Under the pieces are notes generated by a model. It was not told where the DNA came from. It did no database searches and saw only the letters and a program-made list of their open reading frames with translations. From Candidatus Methanoperedentaceae archaeon (lineage in GTDB: Archaea; Halobacteriota; Methanosarcinia; Methanosarcinales; Methanoperedenaceae), in contig JACUTP010000016.1 of the NCBI GenBank assembly GCA_014859785.1, positions 1 to 18,480 of the forward strand: a DNA stretch of 18,480 bases, given 5' to 3'. The translations under genes were made by a program, and so were the position numbers. Positions 1-6,979 of this stretch are shown in pieces (positions within the stretch are counted from its first letter, which is position 1; each line of letters opens with the position of its first letter).

Positions 1-58
1 TTTTAAACCCTTTGCCTTTAGAGCCTCTATTAGATCCTCTATTAGATCCTCTATTCAT
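1..58 (-). CDS. rps5: Ribosomal protein uS5 (S5), N-terminal fragment
   Basis: An ATG at 58 follows the uL18 stop by 2 nt and has a good SD (AGGTGA) in the last codons of uL18. The frame is open to the window edge and gives MNRGSNRGSNRGSKGKGFK. The identity comes only from gene order: uS5 follows uL18 in archaeal spc clusters. The visible residues are a basic, Gly/Ser/Asn-rich tail, not the conserved uS5 fold, so this would be an N-terminal extension. It is built on three 12-bp repeats. An independent small gene, or a uS5 start further left, cannot be excluded. Confidence 0.6.
   Translation of the reverse strand, partial: MNRGSNRGSNRGSKGKGFK
20..55. repeat. Three tandem 12-bp repeats in the uS5 start region
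   Basis: On the plus strand the unit AGATCCTCTATT occurs at 32-43 and 44-55. A third copy at 20-31 differs by one base (AGAGCCTCTATT). On the minus strand each unit encodes Asn-Arg-Gly-Ser, so unit gain or loss keeps the reading frame. Confidence 0.9.
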
Positions 59-60
59 AT

Positions 61-582
61 TTATTCACCTGATTCGCCCTGAATCTTCTGTTTCACTGCC
101 TCGAACTGTTCAGAGATATTAGTATTCCTGAACGCATCAATTTCTTTTCCTGTAAATTTGTCTTCTGACGGGAATATCTCAGGATTATGCGGGATATCCA
201 TCCCGGCATCGACAGCTCCTTTTAAAGCAGCAAATACCCTTGCGGCTTTTGTCGCATGATATAATCCTATATCAGTGATAGCTTCTGCCAGCCCGTTCTT
301 CTTTGCACGGTAGCCGAGCAACAACCCGGTAAGGTATGCCGCAGCAGAATTTCCTGTCGGCCCTGTATATCCGTATTTTCCAAGGTCACCGGTATTCGCC
401 GAAACAAGGGTCTTATCTCCTTCCTTTCCCAGTACTATTAACTGCATACTTGTATGTTTTAAACTTTTTCTTATTACCAGACGGGGTTTCCTTGAGATGA
501 GCATCTGCTTCCTTGCCCTGTAATCCGTTTTACCGGCTCTTACCCGCCTGAATTTAACACTGTATCTTGATCCAGTCGCCAT
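61..582 (-). CDS. rpl18: Ribosomal protein uL18 (L18)
   Basis: A 5S rRNA-binding protein of the large subunit. I chose the ATG at 582 (173 aa) over the longer open frame to 696. It has AAGGAGG 8 nt upstream, 4 nt separate it from the eL19 stop, and the protein starts MATGSRYSVKFRR, a typical archaeal uL18 start. The longer frame would run through the end of eL19. The family signature is visible in TDYRARKQMLISRKPRLVIR, then TGPTGNSAAAYLTGLLLGYRA and the alanine-rich helix KAARVFAALKGAVDAGMDIP. The SD of the next gene lies in the last codons (GGT GAA). Confidence 0.95.
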   Translation of the reverse strand: MATGSRYSVKFRRVRAGKTDYRARKQMLISRKPRLVIRKSLKHTSMQLIVLGKEGDKTLVSANTGDLGKYGYTGPTGNSAAAYLTGLLLGYRAKKNGLAEAITDIGLYHATKAARVFAALKGAVDAGMDIPHNPEIFPSEDKFTGKEIDAFRNTNISEQFEAVKQKIQGESGE

Positions 583-586
583 AATT

Positions 587-1039
587 TCAAGCCTCCTTGA
601 TCTTGAGTTGTTCGATATGTGCATCAAGGTGCGCCCTGCTCCTGTATTCCCCGCCTTTCGCTTTACGGTACAGTTTCCTGTAAGTGGAAACTTCAATGGT
701 ACTGTTATCTCTCAGTTCCTTGAGACGGGAACGCAATGCACGGATTTTTTTAATCCACTGCTCTTTCCTGGGTCTTCGTGCACCTTTGGCGCCGCTTCTT
801 GAGCCGTGTCCTTTCCTGTGGCCATAAGCACGTTTCTCATGGACTTTGCGTGCCCTGCCGCGGCTGACACCTTTAATCAGTCTTTTACGGATCTTTCCCT
901 CTTCAATTAAACCGTGAATATCCCCACGTGTCAGTGCAGCGGCTATGTCGGTGGTTGCATCCGGGTCAAGCCATACCCTGTGGTACCCCACACCCATAAC
1001 AGCAGCAGCCAGTCGTTTCTGGTTAGACAATCCTGCCAT
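587..1039 (-). CDS. rpl19e: Ribosomal protein eL19 (L19e)
   Basis: A large-subunit protein found only in archaea and eukaryotes; 150 aa, the usual archaeal length. It starts MAGLSNQKRLAAAVMGVG, followed by the family pattern RVWLDPD and the very basic GVSRGRARKVHEKRAYGHRK linker. A long C-terminal helix holds YRKLYRKAKGGEYRSRAHL. The ATG overlaps the eL32 stop as TAATG, and its SD (GGAGGG) is inside the eL32 C-terminus, so translation is probably coupled. The stop is TGA. Confidence 0.96.
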   Translation of the reverse strand: MAGLSNQKRLAAAVMGVGYHRVWLDPDATTDIAAALTRGDIHGLIEEGKIRKRLIKGVSRGRARKVHEKRAYGHRKGHGSRSGAKGARRPRKEQWIKKIRALRSRLKELRDNSTIEVSTYRKLYRKAKGGEYRSRAHLDAHIEQLKIKEA

Positions 1040-1698
1040 TAGCCAGCCCTCCGCATGGGATTTAAAACCTTCAAGCCGAGTTCAACTGCCTTCTCTTCCA
1101 TCATAATACGTTTTTTTGTCCCGACAGTCCTTGCAATCCTTGCCGCCTTTGTTTCAACATCAATTGTTTCAAGATCTTTCAGGTTATTAACAAGTATTTC
1201 CTCAAAACCGGATGGATGTAATCCCCGGACTGCTGCCGGGCTGCCATAACCAGCCTGTACAAGGGCACCTTTTCCCTTGATACCGATTCTCTTTTTATTA
1301 TGAAGACCAATCGGTTTTCTCCAGCTTTCAGGAACCCGTTTTTTCTTATGGGAATCTGTCCGCCTGAAGGACGGTTTCCTGCCTTTCTGCTTCTTCCTGA
1401 CGTTCATAAGCCTTTTAGTCTCATCGTCAAGGGTAATTGTAATCTCAGGAACCTCAATTACTCTATGGATTTCTTCTTCAACACTTTCCTCGACAAGTTC
1501 ATCAATATTAATACTGTCAGCAGACTTTTTAATCCTCTCAGCAAGTTTGTCCCCGATACCTTTGATAACTGCGATCTCCCCGACACCTGCCTCCTTTATT
1601 GATGCTATTGTTTCAAATCCTGCATCATAGAGCAGCCTGGCTTTTGACCTGCCGACACCATCGATGATCGTAAGCTCATTTATTGCCTTCTCTTCCAT
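1039..1698 (-). CDS. rpl32e: Ribosomal protein eL32 (L32e) with N-terminal helix-hairpin-helix domain
   Basis: A large-subunit protein of archaea and eukaryotes. The ATG at 1698 gives 219 aa. The in-frame GTG at 1707 is part of the SD (GGTGA) and is unlikely to be the start. Residues about 5-65 look like paired helix-hairpin-helix motifs (IIDGVGRSKARLLYDAGF and VIKGIGDKLAERI). After an acidic linker comes the conserved basic eL32 core, with RKKQKGRKPSFRR, the PESWRKPIGLHNKKRIGIKG segment and GYGSPAAVRGLHPSG. From memory, some archaeal eL32 proteins carry such an N-terminal addition. Its function here is not shown by the sequence; binding rRNA is the simple guess. Confidence 0.95.
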   Translation of the reverse strand: MEEKAINELTIIDGVGRSKARLLYDAGFETIASIKEAGVGEIAVIKGIGDKLAERIKKSADSINIDELVEESVEEEIHRVIEVPEITITLDDETKRLMNVRKKQKGRKPSFRRTDSHKKKRVPESWRKPIGLHNKKRIGIKGKGALVQAGYGSPAAVRGLHPSGFEEILVNNLKDLETIDVETKAARIARTVGTKKRIMMEEKAVELGLKVLNPMRRAG

Positions 1699-1703
1699 GT
1701 TAC

Positions 1704-2237
1704 TCACCGTCCTGATTTTTCAACAAGGTAAATCCCATCCTGGAACACCCGCGGATCGAATCCCCTGATTTTTGTTGCCTGCTGGATATTAGCTGCCGTC
1801 TGCCCCACTTCTTCCTTGTTAATCCCGTTAACGACCACCTGGTCACCTTTTACCGTGACCGTTGTATCGCCAAGTATGGAAGCTTTTCTCGGTTTCTTTT
1901 CACCAAGGAAATTCCCGATAATAACATCCTTACCTTCGGTTTTTAACTGGATGGGGAAGTGGGCATAAACCACTTTCATCGTATACTCGTATCCCCCGGT
2001 CACACCTGTAACCATATTTTTTATATGGGAAGTAAACGTACCGACAATAGCAAGCTGTTCCCTTCTCGGGACTTCCGCTTCAACTACAACCTCTGAGCCG
2101 GTTTTATCAATTCTGACACCGGGATACCACAGTTTTCTCTGCAGCTGTCCACGGTCACCTGACACCGAGACAACATAATCGTCGATAATGACGTTCACAC
2201 CATCCGGGATTTCAATAGTTTTCTTATTTTCTGCCAT
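1704..2237 (-). CDS. rpl6: Ribosomal protein uL6 (L6)
   Basis: A large-subunit protein near the sarcin-ricin loop and the factor-binding region; 177 aa from the ATG at 2237. The longer frame opens with a GTG at 2246 that lies inside the AGGTGATG SD, so I reject it. The protein starts MAENKKTIEIPDGVNVIID and has two related uL6 folds. The second ends with the family segments VKGDQVVVNGINKEEVGQTA and IRGFDPRVFQDGIY. The TGA stop is part of the GGTGA SD of eL32, 5 nt before its ATG. Confidence 0.96.
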   Translation of the reverse strand: MAENKKTIEIPDGVNVIIDDYVVSVSGDRGQLQRKLWYPGVRIDKTGSEVVVEAEVPRREQLAIVGTFTSHIKNMVTGVTGGYEYTMKVVYAHFPIQLKTEGKDVIIGNFLGEKKPRKASILGDTTVTVKGDQVVVNGINKEEVGQTAANIQQATKIRGFDPRVFQDGIYLVEKSGR

Positions 2238-2246
2238 GACCATCAC

Positions 2247-2636
2247 CTAATAAACATACGCCAGTAACTGCCCGCCAAGACCGTTTTCACGGGCTTCGTA
2301 ATGTGTCATGACACCTTTTGGAGTCGTCAGGATAATTGAACCAAAGTCATGAGCGGGAAGGTACCTCTTTTCCCATTTTTCAAATTCGGTTGTCTTTACA
2401 GCCTGGCGTGGTTTAATCACTCCGCATTTGTTTATTTTCCCAACAAGTTCTATCCTGAACTCTCCGGCTTTACCGTCTTCAACAAATTCGAACTCACCAA
2501 TATATCCCCTGTCCTTCATTATTCCAAGAACACTTCCTATAAGCCTTGAGGCGGGTTTGGTGGAACATTCGGATTTTCCAACACTTTCTGCATTTTTTAT
2601 TGTTGATAATGCGTCTGCCAATGGATCTAATAACAT
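2247..2636 (-). CDS. rps8: Ribosomal protein uS8 (S8)
   Basis: A small-subunit protein that binds helix 21 of 16S rRNA. The ATG at 2636 gives 129 aa starting MLLDPLADALSTIKNAESVG, the standard archaeal start. The GTG at 2645 is inside the SD (AGGTGAT) and is not a likely start. The C-terminus has the uS8 pattern YLPAHDFGSIILTTPKGVMT followed by GGQLLAYVY. The stop is TAG, and the last two bases of that TAG begin the AGGTGAT SD of uL6. Confidence 0.97.
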   Translation of the reverse strand: MLLDPLADALSTIKNAESVGKSECSTKPASRLIGSVLGIMKDRGYIGEFEFVEDGKAGEFRIELVGKINKCGVIKPRQAVKTTEFEKWEKRYLPAHDFGSIILTTPKGVMTHYEARENGLGGQLLAYVY

Positions 2637-2645
2637 TAATATCAC

Positions 2646-2798
2646 CTACTTAAATTTCGCAAATCCCATCTCATGGGCAATTTCACGGAAGCACTGCCTG
2701 CAGAGGTATAAATCGTATTTTCGAACCAAAGCCTGTTGCCTGCCGCAGCGTTTACAGGCATTGGCACCTCTTCCGAATTTCTTATTGCTTTTTTCCAT
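2646..2798 (-). CDS. rps14: Ribosomal protein uS14, zinc-binding type
   Basis: A 50-residue small-subunit protein. I translated it directly: it starts MEKSNKKFGRGANACKRCGR and ends EIAHEMGFAKFK. Cys15/Cys18 and Cys33/Cys36 form the C-x2-C...C-x2-C zinc site of the archaeal type. The ATG follows the uL5 TAG with no gap, and its SD (GGAGGT) is in the last uL5 codons. Its own TAG stop runs into the AGGTGAT SD of uS8. Its place between uL5 and uS8 is the standard one. A long open frame on the other strand (2428-2802) is a shadow. Confidence 0.97.
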   Translation of the reverse strand: MEKSNKKFGRGANACKRCGRQQALVRKYDLYLCRQCFREIAHEMGFAKFK

Positions 2799-3305
2799 CT
2801 AAATTACCTCCGCACCTAATTTCTCTTTAACAAAAGAAATTGCATCTTCCTTTGTCAGCCTGTGTTTTTGCGGTATTTTGTGGTTTTCTACACTCCGGCG
2901 AACTACCCGGTATCCTGCCCTTTTAAGTGCCACGTTAATATCCATGCCATATATACCGATTGTCGGGTCGTATTTCATGCCAGGGTAATCCGTATGTTCC
3001 TCAATGCCGAAAGAAAAATTCCCGTTGTTATCGAATTGTGACTCCGTGAGTTTATTTTCGATGATATTCAGGGAAAGCTTGAGGAAATCGAGCGCACGGC
3101 TTCCTCTCAGCGTTACTTTGCACCCGATTGGCTCGTATTTCTTTATTGAAAAAGCAGGAATGGTACTTTTTGCCAGGGTCCTGACCGTCTTCTGCTTAAC
3201 AATCGACTCAAGCAATGCCTCTGCTTTTGCCAGACGGTCACCGCTTTCACCAACACCAATGTGAACCGTGATTTTTTCAATGGAAGGTTGTCTCATCGGA
3301 TTCAT
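2799..3305 (-). CDS. rpl5: Ribosomal protein uL5 (L5)
   Basis: A 5S rRNA-binding large-subunit protein that contacts the P-site tRNA; 168 aa. Family features are IEKITVHIGVGESGDRLAKA, TVRTLAKSTIPAFSIKKYEP and GCKVTLRG near the start. The EHTDYPGMKYDPTIGIYGMD segment is in the second half. The ATG at 3305 overlaps the eS4 stop as ATGA and has a GGGTGG SD; an ATG three codons later is possible but less well placed. The stop is TAG. Confidence 0.97.
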   Translation of the reverse strand: MNPMRQPSIEKITVHIGVGESGDRLAKAEALLESIVKQKTVRTLAKSTIPAFSIKKYEPIGCKVTLRGSRALDFLKLSLNIIENKLTESQFDNNGNFSFGIEEHTDYPGMKYDPTIGIYGMDINVALKRAGYRVVRRSVENHKIPQKHRLTKEDAISFVKEKLGAEVI

Positions 3306-3997
3306 TTAACCACCCTGATTTCAGGTGTTGATTCACCTATAACAAATACGTAATCAGCAATGGTCTCAAATTCCCTGTCATTTGACATCCCGATCATGTT
3401 CTTGCCCGAACCCGCAACTTTACGGATATGCTTTATTGTCCCGATTTCACCGGAATGTTTACCGCCTACAATCATGGCAAGATTCCCTGCCGTGCGTTGT
3501 ATGTGCCTGGTTATCTTCTTGTCGGGCGTGGACAGCATTACCGTATCAAAAGCCTTGTAATCGTTTGATGCTATAATGTTGCTGCCGTCATGGAGGTTAA
3601 GCTGCACTGCACCGTTTTTCACAATTGTCTTGTTGTTTATCCTGCATAATTTCAAAGCACCTGCATCTTCCTTCTGCAGTTTTAACCTGTTCCTGGAATC
3701 CAGCAGGACCCTGTAATGCTCATCAAAAGCAGGAATTGATATTATATCAAAAAGTCCTGTTATATATTTGTAATCCTTTCTTGCCACGCCGTCAACCAGG
3801 ATGCTGCCGTCATGGATAATTTTCCTGGCTTCACGTGCGTTATTTGCGATTTTCAGCATATCCCTTACAACAAGAAGTAATGGAATTCCGGTTTCCATTG
3901 AATGGGAACCTGCATTTGCACCAACCACCCATTTATTCATCTTTTTTTGTATGGGCCATGATGTTGGAGCTGAAATTCTTTTTTGATGTCTTCCCAT
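3302..3997 (-). CDS. rps4e: Ribosomal protein eS4 (S4e)
   Basis: A small-subunit protein of archaea and eukaryotes; 231 aa, near the usual length. It starts MGRHQKRISAPTSWPIQKK. An S4-like RNA-binding region follows at about residues 45-105 (REARKIIHDGSILVDGVARK). A central domain and a C-terminal KOW-like motif come next (MIVGGKHSGEIGTIKHI). Its ATG abuts the uL24 TAA, and the AGGTGA SD is encoded by the last uL24 codons. It overlaps uL5 by 4 nt (ATGA). Confidence 0.96.
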   Translation of the reverse strand: MGRHQKRISAPTSWPIQKKMNKWVVGANAGSHSMETGIPLLLVVRDMLKIANNAREARKIIHDGSILVDGVARKDYKYITGLFDIISIPAFDEHYRVLLDSRNRLKLQKEDAGALKLCRINNKTIVKNGAVQLNLHDGSNIIASNDYKAFDTVMLSTPDKKITRHIQRTAGNLAMIVGGKHSGEIGTIKHIRKVAGSGKNMIGMSNDREFETIADYVFVIGESTPEIRVVK

Positions 3998-4342
3998 TTA
4001 ATCACCTAAGCGCCGTTTATCTTCAGTTTTTAATTTCTTAATCATTACATTGGAAGGGTTTACCGGTCTTGGAACTTCAGTTCCGTCCGCTTTTGTTACA
4101 GCAACGCCATCAACAGCTATTGTCGTTTTCTTATAATCAACAGCCGCAACTTTTCCTTCAGTGCCCCTGTGTTTCCCGCGTAATACTTTAACAGTATCCC
4201 CCAATCTTACAGGAACAGTTTTCACGCCGTGTTTTTCCCTTAGTTCGGGACTCAGCATGGCGCCGAGGAATTTATGTCTCTGGTGATGTGGTGCCTGGTA
4301 CCTGAATTTTCTCTGTTTTCTTGGTTGTGACGATTTTATCAT
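3998..4342 (-). CDS. rpl24: Ribosomal protein uL24 (L24)
   Basis: An early-assembly large-subunit protein; 114 aa. The KOW motif is at about residues 46-75 (RLGDTVKVLRGKHRGTEGKV). The N-terminus (SSQPRKQRKFRYQAPHHQR) and the tail (PRPVNPSNVMIKKLK) follow the archaeal form. The upstream uL14 stop TAG runs into an AGGTG SD that leaves 6 nt to the ATG at 4342. The stop is TAA, directly followed by the eS4 ATG. Confidence 0.96.
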   Translation of the reverse strand: MIKSSQPRKQRKFRYQAPHHQRHKFLGAMLSPELREKHGVKTVPVRLGDTVKVLRGKHRGTEGKVAAVDYKKTTIAVDGVAVTKADGTEVPRPVNPSNVMIKKLKTEDKRRLGD

Positions 4343-4349
4343 AATACAC

Positions 4350-4748
4350 CTACACTATTATTGATGCCGCCGATGCAATTTTCGTGAAACGTTCTGCCGC
4401 TTCCCTTGCAACCGGTCCTTTTATTTCCGTTCCCTTGGGGATACCATCGTCATCAACTATCACGCAGGCATTGTCCTCAAATGAAACCCGCAAACCGTCA
4501 GGACGCCTGAATTCCTTTTTCTGGCGGACAATGACTGCTTTCATGAGCTGTTTCCTCATATCAGGGGTTCCTTTCTTGACACTCACAACAAGCATATCAC
4601 CAATACCACCGCGGGGATATCGGTTCTTGACACCACGGTATTTTAACACGGAAATAACTTCAACTACGCGAGCTCCTGTGTTATCAACACAGTCCATCCT
4701 TGCAGCCGAGTTAATGGCACGCGGGATTTTTGCTTTCATTCCCTGCAT
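4350..4748 (-). CDS. rpl14: Ribosomal protein uL14 (L14)
   Basis: A conserved protein at the subunit interface; 132 aa. Diagnostic segments are ARMDCVDNTGARVVEVISV, RGGIGDMLVVSVKKGTPDMR, AVIVRQKKEFRRPDG and FEDNACVIVDDDGIPKGTEI, ending GPVAREAAERFTKIAS. The ATG overlaps the uS17 TAA as TAATG, with a GAGGTG SD in the uS17 tail. The stop is TAG. Confidence 0.97.
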   Translation of the reverse strand: MQGMKAKIPRAINSAARMDCVDNTGARVVEVISVLKYRGVKNRYPRGGIGDMLVVSVKKGTPDMRKQLMKAVIVRQKKEFRRPDGLRVSFEDNACVIVDDDGIPKGTEIKGPVAREAAERFTKIASAASIIV

Positions 4749-5068
4749 TATGCCACCTCAACAACAACATATGATTTTGTCTTGCTAAGCGGGCGGCATT
4801 CGGCAATCGTTACTTTATCGCCGTCTTTCGCATTTATGCACGGGGGATTATGTGCATGGATTTTTGACTGTCTTTTCTCGTACCGCTCGTATTTAGGTAC
4901 ACGTTTTTCGAATTTTCTCTGCACAACTACGGTTTTCTCCATTTTGTTGCTTACCACAACACCAGTTAAAACCTGTCCTCTCACGGGCAGTATTCCGTGG
5001 AACGGGCAATTCGGATCAGTGCATTCCTTTTCCGGTACCCGGACTTCCAGCCCAATATTACGCGTCAT
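4748..5068 (-). CDS. rps17: Ribosomal protein uS17 (S17)
   Basis: An OB-fold small-subunit protein; 106 aa, the longer archaeal form. It has an N-terminal Cys-containing segment (ECTDPNCPFHGILPVRG) before the core. The core shows VVVSNKMEKTVVVQR, YERYEKRQSKIHAHNPPC and GDKVTIAECRPLSKTKSYV. A 14-nt gap with a GAGGT SD separates it from Rnp1, the widest junction in this operon. Confidence 0.97.
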   Translation of the reverse strand: MTRNIGLEVRVPEKECTDPNCPFHGILPVRGQVLTGVVVSNKMEKTVVVQRKFEKRVPKYERYEKRQSKIHAHNPPCINAKDGDKVTIAECRPLSKTKSYVVVEVA

Positions 5069-5082
5069 AATTAATACCTCAT

Positions 5083-5394
5083 CTATTTCCTGAACTTCTT
5101 CTTGAATTTTGTCTGTATCCTGTTTTCGGGTTGTGAGAGCAATAATCTTCCATCAACTTTTATTTTTAACGGCAAGTAACGTTTACCGTCAATGGGTGGA
5201 ATTGTGAATATAAAAGACGAACCTGATTTTGAAACCTGCTTTTCCCGTTCGCCGGTATCCACAGTAAACATATTCCTTGTTTCATCAATTACACGTCCCC
5301 CTATTCCGACAAGGAACGGGTTCGTGCTGTCGACTACTTCCGTATCAAGACCTATTAACTCATTGTGGATTATATTCTGCGGGGTTATTTTCAT
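5083..5394 (-). CDS. rnp1: RNase P protein component 1 (Rnp1; Pop4/Rpp29 family)
   Basis: A protein subunit of archaeal RNase P, which matures the 5' ends of tRNAs; an Sm-like beta-barrel. It is 103 aa. Matching features are ITPQNIIHNELIGLDTEVVD, VGIGGRVIDETRNMFTVDT and the basic end LLSQPENRIQTKFKKKFRK. Its position between uL29 and uS17 is the usual archaeal one. The ATG overlaps the uL29 TAA (TAATG), with AAGGAG as SD in uL29. The stop is TAG. No SUI1/eIF1-type gene lies between uL29 and this gene. Confidence 0.95.
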   Translation of the reverse strand: MKITPQNIIHNELIGLDTEVVDSTNPFLVGIGGRVIDETRNMFTVDTGEREKQVSKSGSSFIFTIPPIDGKRYLPLKIKVDGRLLLSQPENRIQTKFKKKFRK

Positions 5395-5594
5395 TAATCT
5401 GATAGCTCCTTCTGGATAGTTTTTATCCTTGCAATTGTCTTCCTGATCTCCCCGAGCATCCCGGGGTTTTCCGGAGCGCCACCTGCTGAAGCAATGGCAC
5501 GTTCACGGATTAACTCGTGTTTGAGTTTTTCCAGTTCATCCAGCCGCTCGTTGGGGTTCATTTTCCTTATTTCATCAACGCGAAGTATTGCCAT
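5394..5594 (-). CDS. rpl29: Ribosomal protein uL29 (L29)
   Basis: A short helical large-subunit protein near the exit tunnel; 66 aa. It starts MAILRVDEIRKMNPNERLDE, continues LEKLKHELIRERAIASAGG, and ends with the family helix GEIRKTIARIKTIQKELSD. It overlaps by one base with uS3 upstream and Rnp1 downstream (TAATG at both). The SD GGAGGA lies in the uS3 tail. Confidence 0.96.
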   Translation of the reverse strand: MAILRVDEIRKMNPNERLDELEKLKHELIRERAIASAGGAPENPGMLGEIRKTIARIKTIQKELSD

Positions 5595-6529
5595 TAGCTT
5601 TCATCCTCCGTCTTGTGAACACGGGATGCCGGATGCCAGTAATTAAATTCCGGATGTTTGTGTTCCAGGACATCGCCCTGCATCCTTTCCTCAACTTCTG
5701 GTTCATGGGCTGCTTCTGCCGGAGTTTCAATTCCGGGTTTTTCTTCTTCAGCTTCTGCCTGAACTACGGGTTCCATGGCTCTAACTACTTCAGCTGCCGC
5801 TTCTACATTTGTACCGGCTTCGGGTTTTACAGCTTCTGCAGTAACCTTTTCAGGTCCGGTTTCAACCTGGCCTGATGTTACAATTTCCTCAATTCCTTCA
5901 GGTTGCTTTACCGCAGCAGCTTCTTCTGAAACAGCTGGTTTTACAAGGCTGAACCTTCCCGGGAGATTGGATACTGGCGGAACTATCCTCACCCTGCATC
6001 CGATTACACCTAATTTCTTAATCGCAATTGCAAACCCGTTATCCACAAGCTCAATTGCAGGATTGCCTGCATGGAGCATATTACCTGCCACGAACTTCTC
6101 TGTCCTGTTCCTTGGGCCTGTGAGTTTCCCTGCAATATCAATCTCACACCCCAGTGCACCGGACTCCATTATTCTCCTTAGCATGTTATGTCCTGCTTTC
6201 CTGAAATAAAGTCCTCGTTCAATAGCTCCTGCAAGCCTTGATGCCATCATCTTGGCATTCAATTCCGGAACTTTTACTTCCTGGACATCAATCTGTGGGT
6301 TATCTATCTTGAATTTGTGTTCAAGGTCCCGGGTTAGCTTGTGTATTGTCTTGCCCCCTTTCCCGATAATCATACCTGGTTTTTCTGCAAATATCGTAAC
6401 CTGCGTTCCCATGGGGGTCCTGTTAATGTTCATGCCGCCATAGCCTGCACGGTCAAGTTGTTTTGCGAAAAACTCCGCAATCTGTGCTCGTTCAAGACCT
6501 ATCCTGACAAATTTTCTTTCAACGCCCAT
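5594..6529 (-). CDS. rps3: Ribosomal protein uS3 (S3) with long acidic/alanine-rich C-terminal extension
   Basis: A small-subunit protein at the mRNA entry site; 311 aa. The KH domain is seen at FAEKPGMIIGKGGKTIHKL, with the GKGG loop at about 56-59. The C-terminal core follows (SGALGCEIDIAGKLTGPRN, and IAIKKLGVIGCRVRI up to about 195). Residues about 198-290 are low-complexity and rich in Ala, Glu, Val and Pro, with no recognisable fold. The last residues (FNYWHPASRVHK) are again compositionally normal and look like a conserved tip. Archaeal uS3 often has extra C-terminal sequence, but this one is long. The ATG overlaps the uL22 TAA (TAATG). Confidence 0.96.
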   Translation of the reverse strand: MGVERKFVRIGLERAQIAEFFAKQLDRAGYGGMNINRTPMGTQVTIFAEKPGMIIGKGGKTIHKLTRDLEHKFKIDNPQIDVQEVKVPELNAKMMASRLAGAIERGLYFRKAGHNMLRRIMESGALGCEIDIAGKLTGPRNRTEKFVAGNMLHAGNPAIELVDNGFAIAIKKLGVIGCRVRIVPPVSNLPGRFSLVKPAVSEEAAAVKQPEGIEEIVTSGQVETGPEKVTAEAVKPEAGTNVEAAAEVVRAMEPVVQAEAEEEKPGIETPAEAAHEPEVEERMQGDVLEHKHPEFNYWHPASRVHKTEDES

Positions 6530-6975
6530 TATTGTGCCTCCAGTATCATCTCAACGCTTACAGTTTCACCTTTTTTCGGTGTAGCCCTGCCCTGCGCCCT
6601 TGGAAATATACCCCTGAAGGTATGTCCTTTCTTTGTGGAAATATGTGATATTCTCATTTTATCGGGGTCAAGTCCCTGATAAACGGCATTCCCTTGTGCG
6701 TTTTCCAGTACCCTGAGAAACTGTATTGCAGCCTTCCGGGGATATCTGCCAGCGCACATTCCTTTCCTGTGCGCTACATCGCGATTGAATCTTTTGAATG
6801 GAACTGCCTGTTTCAACAGGGAAACATCCGTGAGGTACTCTTTTGCATCATTTAGTTTCATGCCCTTTATAGTACGTGAGATCTCATGGGCATGTTTTCT
6901 TGAAATATGAAGTTCCCTGCCCATAGCCTTTGAGGTATTTTCCGTACCAGGAGTAACTGAGTATTTTAATTTCAT
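6529..6975 (-). CDS. rpl22: Ribosomal protein uL22 (L22)
   Basis: A large-subunit protein lining the peptide exit tunnel; 148 aa, the archaeal length. It starts MKLKYSV, with the family segments GRELHISRKHAHEISRTIKG, FKRFNRDVAHRKG, GRYPRKAAIQFLRVLENAQ and GIFPRAQGRATPKKGETVSV. It starts 4 nt after the uS19 TGA, with AAGTGAT as a modest SD that includes that stop. Confidence 0.97.
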   Translation of the reverse strand: MKLKYSVTPGTENTSKAMGRELHISRKHAHEISRTIKGMKLNDAKEYLTDVSLLKQAVPFKRFNRDVAHRKGMCAGRYPRKAAIQFLRVLENAQGNAVYQGLDPDKMRISHISTKKGHTFRGIFPRAQGRATPKKGETVSVEMILEAQ

Positions 6976-6979
6976 AGTA

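Noticed and set aside
20..55. CRISPR-like repeat
   Set aside because: The units are 12 bp, directly tandem with no spacers, and keep a coding frame.
2428..2802. A 124-codon plus-strand frame over uS8/uS14
   Set aside because: It is antisense to uS8 and uS14, which are both clear by motif and spacing.
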